DNA of 64,000 nucleotides from UBA6107 sp964533735 (GCA_964533735.1 CAZHMD010000005.1:62001-126000); one strand, 5' to 3'. Positions 35,106-43,361 are shown, counted from the first letter of the stretch. Program-made: numbers and translations. Notes: generated by a model from the letters alone, not told the origin.

Positions 35106-35618
35106 CTACGAGGGGGATAGAAAATCTTCGTCCAGGGGAGGTTGCGAATTATCTACTTCAACTGCCGGTTCCTTTTGCATACCTTCCACCGGGGTAGCGC
35201 AGTATGGGCATAGATTCCAGGGGAGGTTAATCACCTTACCGCAGGTTTTGCATTGTTTTTTTAATAATGTATGACAGTTGGGGCAAGCCAGCCAGGAGGA
35301 TTCGATGCGGCGGTTGCAGCCCGGGCAGATGGAAGCATCCTCTATGGTTTGCAGCAGGGCTTCCTCTTCAAGCGACTGTTGGTATTCTTCTTCCAGTGTG
35401 TGCGGCGGACGGAGAATCAGGTAAATCAGAATTCCAGGGAGGAAGAGAACAGCCACAATGATCACTGCCAGAATGCGCATGAATGAATCCCGTGTGCGTT
35501 TGCGAATATCGCGGAAAGCCCAGAAGATGAGGCTAAGCCATAAAGCAGCAAGGAACGCCACCGAAAAACCGGTGGCAAAAAGTGACAGTTGTTTTAGTAC
35601 TGACGGATCCAGGTTCAT
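35106..35618 (-). CDS. Membrane protein with C-terminal double zinc ribbon
   Basis: 170 aa. One membrane helix near residues 12-33 and a second near 45-67, then a cytoplasmic region ending in two zinc-ribbon units (CPGCNRRIESSWLACPNC and CKTCGKVINLPWNLCPYC). Function unknown; such short proteins are often scaffold or sensor components. First gene of the operon zinc ribbon, pfkB, parA, parB, amidohydrolase, kinase. Confidence 0.82.
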   Translation of the reverse strand: MNLDPSVLKQLSLFATGFSVAFLAALWLSLIFWAFRDIRKRTRDSFMRILAVIIVAVLFLPGILIYLILRPPHTLEEEYQQSLEEEALLQTIEDASICPGCNRRIESSWLACPNCHTLLKKQCKTCGKVINLPWNLCPYCATPVEGMQKEPAVEVDNSQPPLDEDFLSPS

Positions 35619-35637
35619 GGTTTCTCTCCCATCACGA

Positions 35638-35646
35638 ATTATAGCA
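35638..35646 (-). promoter_or_regulatory. Extended -10 promoter of the zinc-ribbon/parAB operon
   Basis: TGCTATAAT on the minus strand, 19 nt before ATG 35618, with GGGAGAG as ribosome site. Gene spacing below zero to a few bases down to 29982 suggests one long transcript. Confidence 0.66.
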
Positions 35647-35683
35647 TGGAAGATTTTTTGATTATTATCGAACTCAATGCCAA

Positions 35684-35712
35684 TTCCTGAAAACTGCCGG
35701 GATGAATATAAT
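35684..35712 (+). promoter_or_regulatory. Possible promoter of radC
   Basis: TTCCTG (35684-35689), 17-bp spacer, exact TATAAT (35707-35712). It is divergent from the zinc-ribbon promoter. Leader to ATG 35815 is about 95 nt, long for this window. Confidence 0.5.
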
Positions 35713-35814
35713 TATTTAAGCAGTAATTAATTGGGTGCAAGTGATAAGCGTAATTTGACACGTGCTAATGGGAACCTGCTGGACTGCATAAAAAGAATCC
35801 AGCTTTGGAGGAAT

Positions 35815-36519
35815 ATGGTCAAGGAAACCCCTTCGACTTATCGCATTACCGACCTTTCGACGGATGAACGACCGCGAGAAAGGATGGAGAAAAAAGGTGC
35901 CGGTGCACTGGCAACCGCAGAATTACTGGCAATACTCCTGCGCGTGGGGGTTGAAGGGGAAAACGCCGTCCAATTAGGACAGCGCCTGCTGGATAAATTC
36001 GGGGGATTAACTGGTTTGCAGAGCGCTGATTTCCAGGAAGTATGCACCGTCCATGGTTTGGGTCCAGCCAAGACTGCCCAGATAAAAGCAGCCATCGAAC
36101 TGGGGCACAGATTACTATTGGAGAACCCGGAAATCAAGGACAGCATAAGTTCACCCTCCGATGCTGCCGACATCATCCGTTATAAAATGCAAGCGCTCAA
36201 GCAGGAAGAATTGTGGGTGATCATTTTGGACACGCGCAACCGCATGACCCACATTGAGGAGGTCTATAAAGGATCGCTGAATTCCTCCCAGGTGCGGGTG
36301 GGGGAGTTGTTCCGGGCTGCCATTCAACACAATGGAGCGTCAGTGATCATTGCCCACAATCATCCCAGCGGCGACCCGTCACCGAGCCCGGAGGATGTGG
36401 CACTCACCAGGGCGGTAGTGGAGGCTGGCAGATTGATGGATATTGAGGTGCTGGACCACCTGGTGATCGGGCGGGGGGAATATGTATCGATGAAGGAACG
36501 CGGATTAGGCTTCGCGTAG
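35815..36519 (+). CDS. radC: RadC-family JAMM-fold protein
   Basis: 234 aa from ATG 35815, which follows GGAGG at 35807. N-terminal UPF0758 helix-hairpin-helix (TDERPRERMEKKGAGAL, VHGLGPAKTAQIKAA) and C-terminal JAB/MPN metal site HNHPSGDPSPSPED. Historically linked to DNA repair, though its true biochemical role is unsettled. Longer in-frame starts (TTG 35731) lack a ribosome site. Confidence 0.92.
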   Translation: MVKETPSTYRITDLSTDERPRERMEKKGAGALATAELLAILLRVGVEGENAVQLGQRLLDKFGGLTGLQSADFQEVCTVHGLGPAKTAQIKAAIELGHRLLLENPEIKDSISSPSDAADIIRYKMQALKQEELWVIILDTRNRMTHIEEVYKGSLNSSQVRVGELFRAAIQHNGASVIIAHNHPSGDPSPSPEDVALTRAVVEAGRLMDIEVLDHLVIGRGEYVSMKERGLGFA

Positions 36520-36539
36520 CCATAGAATCGTGTATTTTG

Positions 36540-36568
36540 TTGACAAATCCAATTGGCTATAGTAAAAT
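36540..36568 (+). promoter_or_regulatory. Promoter of the tRNA gene
   Basis: Consensus TTGACA (36540-36545), 17-bp spacer, TAAAAT (36563-36568), 12 nt before the tRNA 5' end. The closest match to consensus in the window. Confidence 0.85.
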
Positions 36569-36580
36569 TTCTTGGTTATT

Positions 36581-36652
36581 GGCGAGGTAGCTCAACGGTG
36601 GAGCAGTGGACTCATAAGCCATTGGTTGTGGGTTCAAATCCCACCCTCGCCA
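36581..36652 (+). tRNA. tRNA with CAU anticodon (tRNA-Met elongator, or tRNA-Ile2)
   Basis: Cloverleaf: 7-bp acceptor GGCGAGG/CCTCGCC, D-arm GCTC/GAGC with GG in the loop, anticodon loop CTCATAA (36611-36617) with CAT at 36613-36615, T-arm GTGGG/CCCAC with loop TTCAAAT, discriminator A at 36652, no encoded CCA. The anticodon stem has an A-G mismatch next to the loop and a G-U at the far end. CAU anticodons occur in elongator Met, initiator and lysidine-modified Ile2 tRNAs; initiator is excluded by the paired acceptor end and lack of a GGG/CCC anticodon stem. The CTCATAA loop and TGGTT variable loop leave Ile2 possible. Confidence 0.9.
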
Positions 36653-36825
36653 CTTTCCTTTTTAAAAACATTGTGGGCTCAGATACCATCGCCCCTTCAC
36701 TTTGTTCCGGGGTGCTTCGCGAAGGGTACGTGTCCCACCCTCGCTACTCTCCTTTTAAAAATCATTGTGGGTTCACATAGCATCGCACTTCACTTTGCTC
36801 AGAAGTGCTGCGCGAAGGATTCACG
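36639..36825 (+). repeat. Two ~94-bp tandem repeats starting inside the tRNA 3' end
   Basis: Copy 1 (36639-36732) begins within the T-arm of the tRNA (TCCCACCCTCGCCACT) and copy 2 (36733-36825) begins with a near copy of that tRNA end (TCCCACCCTCGCTACT). The remaining parts align well: a TTTTAAAAA tract, CATTGTGGG, ATCGC, CTTCACTTTG and CGCGAAGG. I estimate roughly 80 percent identity by eye. Copy 2 has a stem GCACTTC/GAAGTGC. The rest of 36520-36949 holds the tRNA, its promoter and the next gene's promoter; I see no protein gene. Confidence 0.8.
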
Positions 36826-36934
36826 TCTCTCTCAACCACAATTGCAGGTAGTTTTTCCACTCGGGGGTCAGTAGTTCCTGCGTTAAACTGTTGTCATTTT
36901 GTATGTCTTTGGAAGGTTGCAGGTGATAACCAAA

Positions 36935-36943
36935 TGATATAAT
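36935..36943 (+). promoter_or_regulatory. Extended -10 promoter of the C39-like gene, leaderless
   Basis: TGATATAAT, an exact extended -10, ends 6 nt before ATG 36950. The expected start point coincides with the ATG. A weak TTGCAG (36917-36922) is at 15-bp spacing. Confidence 0.66.
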
Positions 36944-36949
36944 TGCCCC

Positions 36950-38263
36950 ATGGAGAAAAAACGAAGAAATAAATTATTGATCATTATTGGGATTATTGTC
37001 TTGCTGGCTGTGGTGATAAGCCTGCCTCCGGTCTGGTCAAGAGTCGTTTACCATACCCGTGCAGCGTATACCTCGATCAAGTATTGGATAAAACCTCCGA
37101 GTGAGGCGGTCTTTGTTCCTTCCACTGAGAAAGAGGGTATTGAAGGCACACTTGTAACTCAACCTGCATCAAACCAAACTCAATCTGCTCTTGAGCCCAC
37201 CTCTGGTCCAACGCCCACTTCAATCCCGTTGCCTCCGTCTGTATTGTTAACCGGGATAACCTGTGAAGAACAATTATGGAATAACTGCGGACCGGCAACG
37301 CTTTCAATGTACCTTTCCTATTACGACTGGGGTAAAAGTCAGGTTGCGGTAGCCATTGAGCTAAAGCCAAATGAACGTGATTTGAATGTAATGCCTTACG
37401 AATTAGCAGACTATGTCAATGAAAACACAGAAGAGCGGGCTCTCTGGCGTTATGGTGGAGACCCGCAGACCATTAAAGCCCTCGTCGCTGCGGGATATCC
37501 AGTAATGATCGAGAAGAGCTTTCAGCCATTTAACATAAGAAACGAGGGTTGGCTGGGTCATTACAACCTGGTAGTCGGTTATGACGATAAGCAGGAGGTT
37601 TTTACAGTTCATGATCCCTATCTTTTAATTTACACCCCGTGGGGGGGGAGAGTTTTACCTGAAGAATACGATACTTTCACTGGTTTTGATTACTTTTATA
37701 ACAAATTGGATCAAGACTGGCGATCCTTCAATTTTGTCTTTATCGTAGTTTATCCACCGGAAAAAGAAAATGAGGTCCTCAGCATTCTTGGTCCTCTGGC
37801 GACTGAGAAAGATGCGTGCCGTAAGGCTTATGACTACGCCATTCAAGAAACTACCACCTTAACAGATACCAGAGATAAGTTTTTCGCCTGGTTCAACGCA
37901 GGCACCAGTCTTGTGTGTTTAGAGGATTACACCGCTGCAGCCGCGGCTTATGATACCGCGTTCGGAATTTACCCAGAAATCATTCAAGCAGATCGCCCCT
38001 TCCGCATCTTATGGTATGAAGTCGGTCCCTATGAGGCATATTACAACGCAGGCCGCTACCAGGATGTTATTGATCTGGCTGATCAAACCCTAAGTAATAT
38101 GGGGGAGCCTTTGCTGGAGGAGAGCTATTATTGGAAAGCATTATCCTATAATGCCCTGGGGGATACTGACAAGGCGATAGCTAATCTGAGAACCAGCCTG
38201 AAGTGTCATCCGGGATATGCTCCCAGCGTAAAAATGCTTGAGCAGCTCGGTGTGGCACCGTGA
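36950..38263 (+). CDS. Membrane-anchored C39-like peptidase with TPR region
   Basis: 437 aa. An N-terminal membrane helix (about 8-28), a Thr/Ser/Pro-rich linker (45-95), then a peptidase C39-like papain-fold domain (about 100-265): NNCGPATLSMYL with Cys113, GHYNLVVGYD with His204 and VHDPYL with Asp222 form a plausible triad, with a Gln upstream in CEEQLW. The C-terminal ~165 residues carry TPR repeats (FNAGTSLVCLEDYTAAAAAYDTA and SYYWKALSYNALGDTDKAIANL). Exported cysteine peptidase or amidase acting at the surface; no ABC transporter domain is fused. Substrate unknown. Confidence 0.85.
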   Translation: MEKKRRNKLLIIIGIIVLLAVVISLPPVWSRVVYHTRAAYTSIKYWIKPPSEAVFVPSTEKEGIEGTLVTQPASNQTQSALEPTSGPTPTSIPLPPSVLLTGITCEEQLWNNCGPATLSMYLSYYDWGKSQVAVAIELKPNERDLNVMPYELADYVNENTEERALWRYGGDPQTIKALVAAGYPVMIEKSFQPFNIRNEGWLGHYNLVVGYDDKQEVFTVHDPYLLIYTPWGGRVLPEEYDTFTGFDYFYNKLDQDWRSFNFVFIVVYPPEKENEVLSILGPLATEKDACRKAYDYAIQETTTLTDTRDKFFAWFNAGTSLVCLEDYTAAAAAYDTAFGIYPEIIQADRPFRILWYEVGPYEAYYNAGRYQDVIDLADQTLSNMGEPLLEESYYWKALSYNALGDTDKAIANLRTSLKCHPGYAPSVKMLEQLGVAP

Positions 38264-38370
38264 CATCAGTTTGTGATCAAAAAACCATATAATTCATCAT
38301 CCGGATAATTATCTGGACGTGCGGAGAAAAAATTTGTCGAACCAGTATTATACTTTTAGAGGTAAATTGA

Positions 38371-39306
38371 ATGACCACAATTCCTGAACTTCAGCCCTCA
38401 GTGGGCAATAAAAAATTTACAAAACGCTGGATCCTTTATTCCAGTGTGTTGGTTGTATTATTGATTGGTTTTCTAGGGTTAAAAGCTATCTCCTCCAATC
38501 GAATATCGGAAGTGAACGGTTCGAATGTACCAAACTCCGGGATATTGCAGAGTACGCCAAGTCCAACAAATGCTGGGAATACCACAAAAACTGTACCTGC
38601 GGCTACAATTGCTGCTGCAACAGTAACTCCTACATTGTCCCCAACTCAAAAATCAACATTGACTCCCACATCAACCCCTGAAATATACGCTAATGTTATT
38701 TATGATGATATTAAGCTTTATGCTGAGCCAAACGACTCTACCGATGTAATACGCAAGGTGGACAGGAGTGATAAGCTCATATTGACTGGCCAGGTGAGGA
38801 ATAAGGTCTGGTTTAAAGTAAAAACCTCAGACGGTCAGGAGGGATGGCTTTACACTTCATTTGTCAATCTTGATGGGATCAACCTGGATAAACTGCCCTA
38901 CGTAACACCAGTTCCGGCAAAAATTCCAACACCAGTGGCTTTGCCCGGTATCGAAGGACATTGGATTGACATTGACCTGAGCGATCAAATGGTCTATGCA
39001 TGGGACGGAAGTGAACTAAAAGGCTCTTTCCTGGTATCCACAGGGACCCATCTCTATCCCACGGTGATTGGGCAATATCATGTTTATGCCAAATTCCCTT
39101 CTATTGATATGGATGGAGCTGATTTCTTCTTGCCAGATGTGCCCTCGGCAATGTTCTATGACGGTAATTATTCAATTCACGGGACTTACTGGCACCATAA
39201 TTTTGGCACTCCAATGAGTCATGGTTGTGTCAATATGAGTATGGAAGATGCGGAATGGCTCTACGAATTTTCTGATCTTGGAACACTCGTGAATATTCAT
39301 TGGTAA
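38371..39306 (+). CDS. L,D-transpeptidase (YkuD) with SH3b domain
   Basis: 311 aa. N-terminal membrane helix (about 20-40), a long Thr/Pro/Ser linker (50-108), a bacterial SH3 domain (about 110-170; KLYAEPNDSTDVIRKV, DGQEGWLYTSFV) and a C-terminal YkuD domain with the catalytic motif MSHGCVNM, His284 and Cys286. It makes 3-3 peptide cross-links or attaches proteins to peptidoglycan. AGAGG precedes the ATG. It complements the SEDS polymerase, whose fused PBP domain lacks transpeptidase residues. Confidence 0.92.
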   Translation: MTTIPELQPSVGNKKFTKRWILYSSVLVVLLIGFLGLKAISSNRISEVNGSNVPNSGILQSTPSPTNAGNTTKTVPAATIAAATVTPTLSPTQKSTLTPTSTPEIYANVIYDDIKLYAEPNDSTDVIRKVDRSDKLILTGQVRNKVWFKVKTSDGQEGWLYTSFVNLDGINLDKLPYVTPVPAKIPTPVALPGIEGHWIDIDLSDQMVYAWDGSELKGSFLVSTGTHLYPTVIGQYHVYAKFPSIDMDGADFFLPDVPSAMFYDGNYSIHGTYWHHNFGTPMSHGCVNMSMEDAEWLYEFSDLGTLVNIHW

Positions 39307-39500
39307 ATATTGGTAAGATGATTTTCGACCCATTTTATCGGCAGTAATTCCACTATCAGATTATTAACTACTTGTACGTTGAATAAGTTTTTTTGGTTCT
39401 TAAAGGAATCAACCTAAGAAAATCGCAGCCGGCACGAAAGCAAGTTGATGCCTTAAAGTTGTTTACAAAAGTTTTACGGGTTGTTTTTTTGGAGGAGTTG

Positions 39501-40169
39501 ATGTTTGTAAATAGAGTTCCTAAAGTATGGAAATATCTTGTTGGCATATCCATTTTCATATTATTGGCTTCTGGTTGTAGAGGTGCGATTGTGTCCACAC
39601 CGACAACTACTCTGCCTAATCAGGAACAAGGGAATGCTTCTTCAACGCCTGAGATTGGAACAACACTAACACCTGGCAATTCTCCATTGCCCACCAACAC
39701 ACCGGTACCGCAAAGTACCATAATGCCAACTTTCTCATCCAGTGCTACAGTAGAAATGGCTGGTGAAAAACCAGTTACCGAAGAAAAGAAAACCTATCCT
39801 CAAATTGCGCCTGCGGATCTTTACGCTAATCCAGATGATTATTTCGGGAAACGTTTTATGTTAGACGGGGTAGTACTTGGGTTTGGATACCGTAATTTCG
39901 AAGGAAAAGAAGTTTATGTTATTCAGGTCGGTGTGCTCGAGTATCCAAACCCGATTATTGTTTTAGGTTTCTTGCCGAATCTCAAACTAGGAATGCATGA
40001 TGGTTTTATCGTTGGCGGAACCGGAGGTGGTGCATACTATGGTGTTGATCCGACGGATCCCAAAAGTTATACCCCGGTGATTCTTGGTGAATGGTATGAG
40101 TGCAACCTGCCCTGGGACCAGTGGAAGTATCCTTATGAATTTTGGACCCCGATACAATTTGATGAGTGA
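39501..40169 (+). CDS. Lipoprotein of unknown function
   Basis: 222 aa from ATG 39501, with GGAGG 5 nt upstream. Signal peptide with lipobox LLASGC, modified Cys26. Then a Thr/Pro/Ser-rich linker (35-85) and a compact C-terminal domain (about 100-222; IAPADLYANPDDYFGKRFMLDGVV, EGKEVYVIQVG). The latter has the look of an OB-like beta-barrel but I do not recognise it. Exported and processed by Lgt and LspA. In-frame ATG at 39393 is rejected because it would hide the signal peptide. Confidence 0.82.
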   Translation: MFVNRVPKVWKYLVGISIFILLASGCRGAIVSTPTTTLPNQEQGNASSTPEIGTTLTPGNSPLPTNTPVPQSTIMPTFSSSATVEMAGEKPVTEEKKTYPQIAPADLYANPDDYFGKRFMLDGVVLGFGYRNFEGKEVYVIQVGVLEYPNPIIVLGFLPNLKLGMHDGFIVGGTGGGAYYGVDPTDPKSYTPVILGEWYECNLPWDQWKYPYEFWTPIQFDE

Positions 40170-40273
40170 TTATTGAATGCAACGATGCAACTGATCTAAC
40201 GATTGAAGGTGGGTCAAGTTGCAATAAAACAAATGCCTTTGCCGCTTTTTTGACTAAAAAATCGAATGGATAA

Positions 40274-40315
40274 TACAAAAAGAACATCCAACAGGCGTTT
40301 GATGTTCTTTTTGTA
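40274..40315. terminator. Long hairpin terminator
   Basis: TACAAAAAGAACATC (40274-40288) pairs perfectly with GATGTTCTTTTTGTA (40301-40315), 15 bp, 12-nt loop. The A/T runs at the stem base would work in both directions. It sits between the lipoprotein gene (+) and the SUMF1 gene (-). Confidence 0.78.
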
Positions 40316-40413
40316 ATAATTCTTCTTTTCTTGTCGAACCAAAAGCAAAGTATTACTTGATTTAAAACCAGGTCAATTTGTACTGATCAAACTATTATAT
40401 TAAGGCTCGTCTA

Positions 40414-41448
40414 CTATCCCGGATTCGCTGCGCAGCGGACGCCAAGCACGTACCATGAATAGTAATCCAGGGCGCGGTAGCGGATGGATGAGCGCATCCA
40501 CCAGAACCCATTACTGAACGGGCTGGAGCGCCAGACACGTTCACCCACAATATTGGGATCCTCGCGGCCATCTGTGGCATCATATGGATATGGAGCAGGG
40601 ATTGTGCTGGTCCATTCCCACACATTGCCGGACATGTCCAGCGCGCCGTAAGGGCTGATACCGGCAGGGTAATTGCCCACAGGGGCAGTGTCAGCGTAAC
40701 CATCATCCCAGAGTGGATTGGCTATGGTTCGGGTGCAGTTGACATCACAGAAGTTGGCGCGTTCCCCGGTTAATTCCTCGTTGCCCCAGGGATACTTGCG
40801 CCCATCAGTGCCGCGGGCTGCTTTTTCCCATTCGGCTTCGGTTGGCAGCCGTCTTCCAGCCCAGATGCAGTAATCCCGCGCCTGGAACCAGCTCAACCAC
40901 ACAACCGGGTAATTGGCATATGTGGGACTTGTAAAGTAGTCGGGGTAGGAAAAACTGAATGTACGGTGGGGTTCCGTGCAAACTCCCGCGGCTAAACATA
41001 GAGCATACTGACTGTTCGTCACTTCGTACTTATCGATCCAGTAAGAGTCGAGGTATACAGTATGTTGGGGTACCTCAGGGTAGGCTCGACCTCCCTCTTC
41101 GCTCCTTTTTGCTTCGATGTCATTAGTCCCCATCAGGAAGTCACCTGCCGGCACATAAACCTGTTCCATGCCGTCAATTTCAGATACCCGTGTGGATCCA
41201 ATGGTCAGCTCAGGAACCGCGGTATTCGTTGGCGTGGGCGGTATGATGGTCGTCGTTGGGACGGCAATGGTTGGAGCAGCGGTGTTCAATGTGACAAATG
41301 TTGAAGTCGCCTGAACGATTGTATTGTCGGTTGTGCCAGGCTGATTGCCTGTACAGGCTGATAATAACAAAATGAAAGCTAAAGTAATAAAAACAAACGG
41401 AGAACCTTTTTTTAATAATGTCCTTTGATTGCCATTGTTGAAAGTCAT
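40414..41448 (-). CDS. SUMF1/formylglycine-generating-enzyme-like lipoprotein
   Basis: 344 aa. Lipobox LLLSAC (Cys32), a Thr/Pro linker (40-75), then a SUMF1 domain: VYVPAGDFLMGTND, EVTNSQY, PVVWLSWFQARDYCIWAG, RLPTEAEWEKAARG, YPWGN, DMSGNVWEWT and GVRCA. The two copper-binding cysteines of true FGE (the CxxxxC just before RYR) are missing here: the positions read W...S. So formylglycine formation is unlikely; a binding or structural role is more plausible. No sulfatase is encoded in the window. Confidence 0.87.
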   Translation of the reverse strand: MTFNNGNQRTLLKKGSPFVFITLAFILLLSACTGNQPGTTDNTIVQATSTFVTLNTAAPTIAVPTTTIIPPTPTNTAVPELTIGSTRVSEIDGMEQVYVPAGDFLMGTNDIEAKRSEEGGRAYPEVPQHTVYLDSYWIDKYEVTNSQYALCLAAGVCTEPHRTFSFSYPDYFTSPTYANYPVVWLSWFQARDYCIWAGRRLPTEAEWEKAARGTDGRKYPWGNEELTGERANFCDVNCTRTIANPLWDDGYADTAPVGNYPAGISPYGALDMSGNVWEWTSTIPAPYPYDATDGREDPNIVGERVWRSSPFSNGFWWMRSSIRYRALDYYSWYVLGVRCAANPG

Positions 41449-41639
41449 ATAGATTTATTCCTTCTTTCCAAATTATTACCGAATCCATCCACCAAGACGC
41501 GGAGCTTATTTTTTGAATGCCAACAAAAACAAATTTTACACCTTAAACTGCTTAGGACATCGATGAAACGCATTAATTATTACAAGGAAATATTTTATCC
41601 ATTTTATTCTTAAGAATCGCACCAGTGAAAATCTGGTAG

Positions 41640-41673
41640 AAAAAACTGACTATCCCTTTTTTGGAATAGCCAG
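41640..41673 (-). terminator. Terminator of the membrane-protein gene at 41739
   Basis: On the minus strand CTGGCTATTCC (41673-41663) pairs with GGGATAGTCAG (41656-41646) including two G-U pairs, 6-nt A loop, followed by six T (41645-41640). The remaining part of 41449-41738 is AT-rich with no gene that I can support. Confidence 0.82.
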
Positions 41674-41738
41674 CTTTTGGTTGTGAGTACAAATGATGTA
41701 TTTACTCTAATTCCTACGACTTATTTTTTGTTTACATC

Positions 41739-42515
41739 TTAGTCCGATACAATCTCCACCCATCTCAACCAGAATTTTGGGATGAGAAAGAGGATGAGCA
41801 AAGCAACCGAGGCAATTGGGGCGAGCGCGAACAACGAGAACCTGCCCAGATCCTGCATGGTGACGACAGTCAGAGGGATACCTACGATCAACTCAATCAC
41901 CGCAGCGGTGAATACCACAGGGCGGATCCAGGGTTTTGGTTTTAATAGGATAACCCCAGTCACCACAGCCCATCCGATCATTGCTACCCAATGCAAGCGT
42001 TGAACCAGTACGAAAATGTCTGCACCGGAAGTGATGATGCGGCTGGTCGAGGACACTCCATTCATCCAACAGAAAATGTAAGCAATACCCGTAGCCAGAG
42101 CCACGAGTGTACGTTTCCAGGAGACCTTTTCAACAAAAACACATAACCCGAAATAGATCAGCAAATATGGGAGGAAAAGAGCCATATATACAGGAGGCAG
42201 GTCCGCTGCCATAAATGGAATATTAACAAAGAAACTGCCAAGTAACGCCAAGATAATGCCGATTATGGCAAGCAGACTTGCCCATTTCTGTTTCGAAAAG
42301 TATCCAAAGGCACTCACGCCAAAGAGGGCTGCAGCCAATAAACCCAGGTCTGTTAAGAAGGGGTGGATGTATTTTAGTAGAATTTCACATCCGGGTTCAG
42401 CCGATTCAGCGTGCATGCCAATTTGATACCACTGGAAAAACAATATGAAATGTCCAAATATACCGATTAGTGCTGCCACAATACTCAAAATCCCGCCCAG
42501 TTTGTAATTCTTCAT
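41739..42515 (-). CDS. Polytopic membrane protein, unknown family
   Basis: 258 aa with about seven predicted membrane helices, short loops and no catalytic motif that I recognise. Starts MKNYKLGGILSIVAA with a AAGGAG site 10 nt upstream. It is divergent from the Crp/Fnr gene and shares a 150-bp intergenic region with it, so the regulator may control it. Terminator follows. Confidence 0.75.
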   Translation of the reverse strand: MKNYKLGGILSIVAALIGIFGHFILFFQWYQIGMHAESAEPGCEILLKYIHPFLTDLGLLAAALFGVSAFGYFSKQKWASLLAIIGIILALLGSFFVNIPFMAADLPPVYMALFLPYLLIYFGLCVFVEKVSWKRTLVALATGIAYIFCWMNGVSSTSRIITSGADIFVLVQRLHWVAMIGWAVVTGVILLKPKPWIRPVVFTAAVIELIVGIPLTVVTMQDLGRFSLFALAPIASVALLILFLIPKFWLRWVEIVSD

Positions 42516-42644
42516 TATTCGATCTCCTTTTCGAAAGTGGATTTTCCTGACGTAAATGCTGTGATTAATCGCTTTACGTCTACCCCATTATCCTTAATCG
42601 ATGAGAGAATTTCGTTGCGTTAAGTTAATGATGCATGTTTCCAC

Positions 42645-42650
42645 TATAAT
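42645..42650 (+). promoter_or_regulatory. -10 element of the Crp/Fnr gene
   Basis: Exact TATAAT, 15 nt before ATG 42666 and 27 nt before ATG 42678. No clear -35 or Crp/Fnr-type operator could be identified in the 42516-42640 stretch. Confidence 0.55.
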
Positions 42651-42665
42651 TTAATTACCCAACGG

Positions 42666-43352
42666 ATGGAGTCGGACATGAAAACTCTGCAAAATCAATT
42701 CCAGGAATCAACAGTTTTCTCGACTTTCTCGCTAAAAACACTAGCGATACTCGAGAAACTCGCTATCCAGAGAAAATATCAAAAACAGGAACAGATAGTT
42801 GGTCAGGGGGAAAAATGGCCTTTTCTTCTACTTGTCCACTCCGGAAGCATTGATGCGATCAAGGACTCTCCAGAAGGAAGATCACTAGTGGCGACCACTT
42901 TCTTTCCGGGGGATGTTTTTTGGGGGTTGAGTTTCTTTGATGAACAACATTTGATGCCCGCAACACTTGTAACCCAGGAAAACCTTGTTCTTTATCTCTG
43001 GCATAGAGATACACTTTTGCCTTTTATTCTGGAGGAAGGTAAAGCAAGTTGGGCTTTAACTCAACTGGTGGTAGACAGGTTACTCATGGCGAGTGAAAAA
43101 CTGGGAGATATGACGTTTCAACCGGTAGGAGTAAGGCTGGCAAAATTCCTTATTGGAATTTCGAAAGATGAGATTGGTACGCCAATTGAACGGAACCTGA
43201 CCCTGGATGAAATGGCTGCAAGAATCGGTACCACACGAGAGATGGTTTGCAGGTTCCTGCATAAATTTTCTGATGATGGGTTAATTGATATCAAACGAAC
43301 GGAATTTACCGTCAAAGACCCTGCTGCATTAAAAAAGATGATCGCAAGTTAA
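42666..43352 (+). CDS. Crp/Fnr-family transcriptional regulator
   Basis: 228 aa. N-terminal cyclic-nucleotide-binding-like beta-barrel (about 20-135; IVGQGEKWPFLLLVHSG, FPGDVFWGLSFF) and a C-terminal winged HTH (about 150-225; LTLDEMAARIGTTREMVCRFLHKF, DGLIDIKR). No N-terminal FNR cysteines, so not an oxygen-type FNR. The ligand is unknown. ATG 42678 is an alternative start. Its divergent neighbour is a membrane protein. It ends 9 nt before the convergent YihY gene. Confidence 0.9.
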   Translation: MESDMKTLQNQFQESTVFSTFSLKTLAILEKLAIQRKYQKQEQIVGQGEKWPFLLLVHSGSIDAIKDSPEGRSLVATTFFPGDVFWGLSFFDEQHLMPATLVTQENLVLYLWHRDTLLPFILEEGKASWALTQLVVDRLLMASEKLGDMTFQPVGVRLAKFLIGISKDEIGTPIERNLTLDEMAARIGTTREMVCRFLHKFSDDGLIDIKRTEFTVKDPAALKKMIAS

Positions 43353-43361
43353 TCTTAATTT

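Noticed and set aside
35106..35486. Frames opposite the zinc-ribbon gene.
   Set aside because: The zinc-ribbon protein has paired CxxC motifs and clear helices; the opposite frames do not.
36639..36825. CRISPR array in the repeat region.
   Set aside because: Only two imperfect adjacent copies without spacers and no cas genes in the window.
36651..36874. Short frames in the repeat region after the tRNA.
   Set aside because: They are created by the tandem repeat and cover the tRNA; no ribosome site or domain.
41449..41738. Short plus-strand frame at 41425-41613.
   Set aside because: AT-rich, no ribosome site, no domain; overlaps the SUMF1 gene start.
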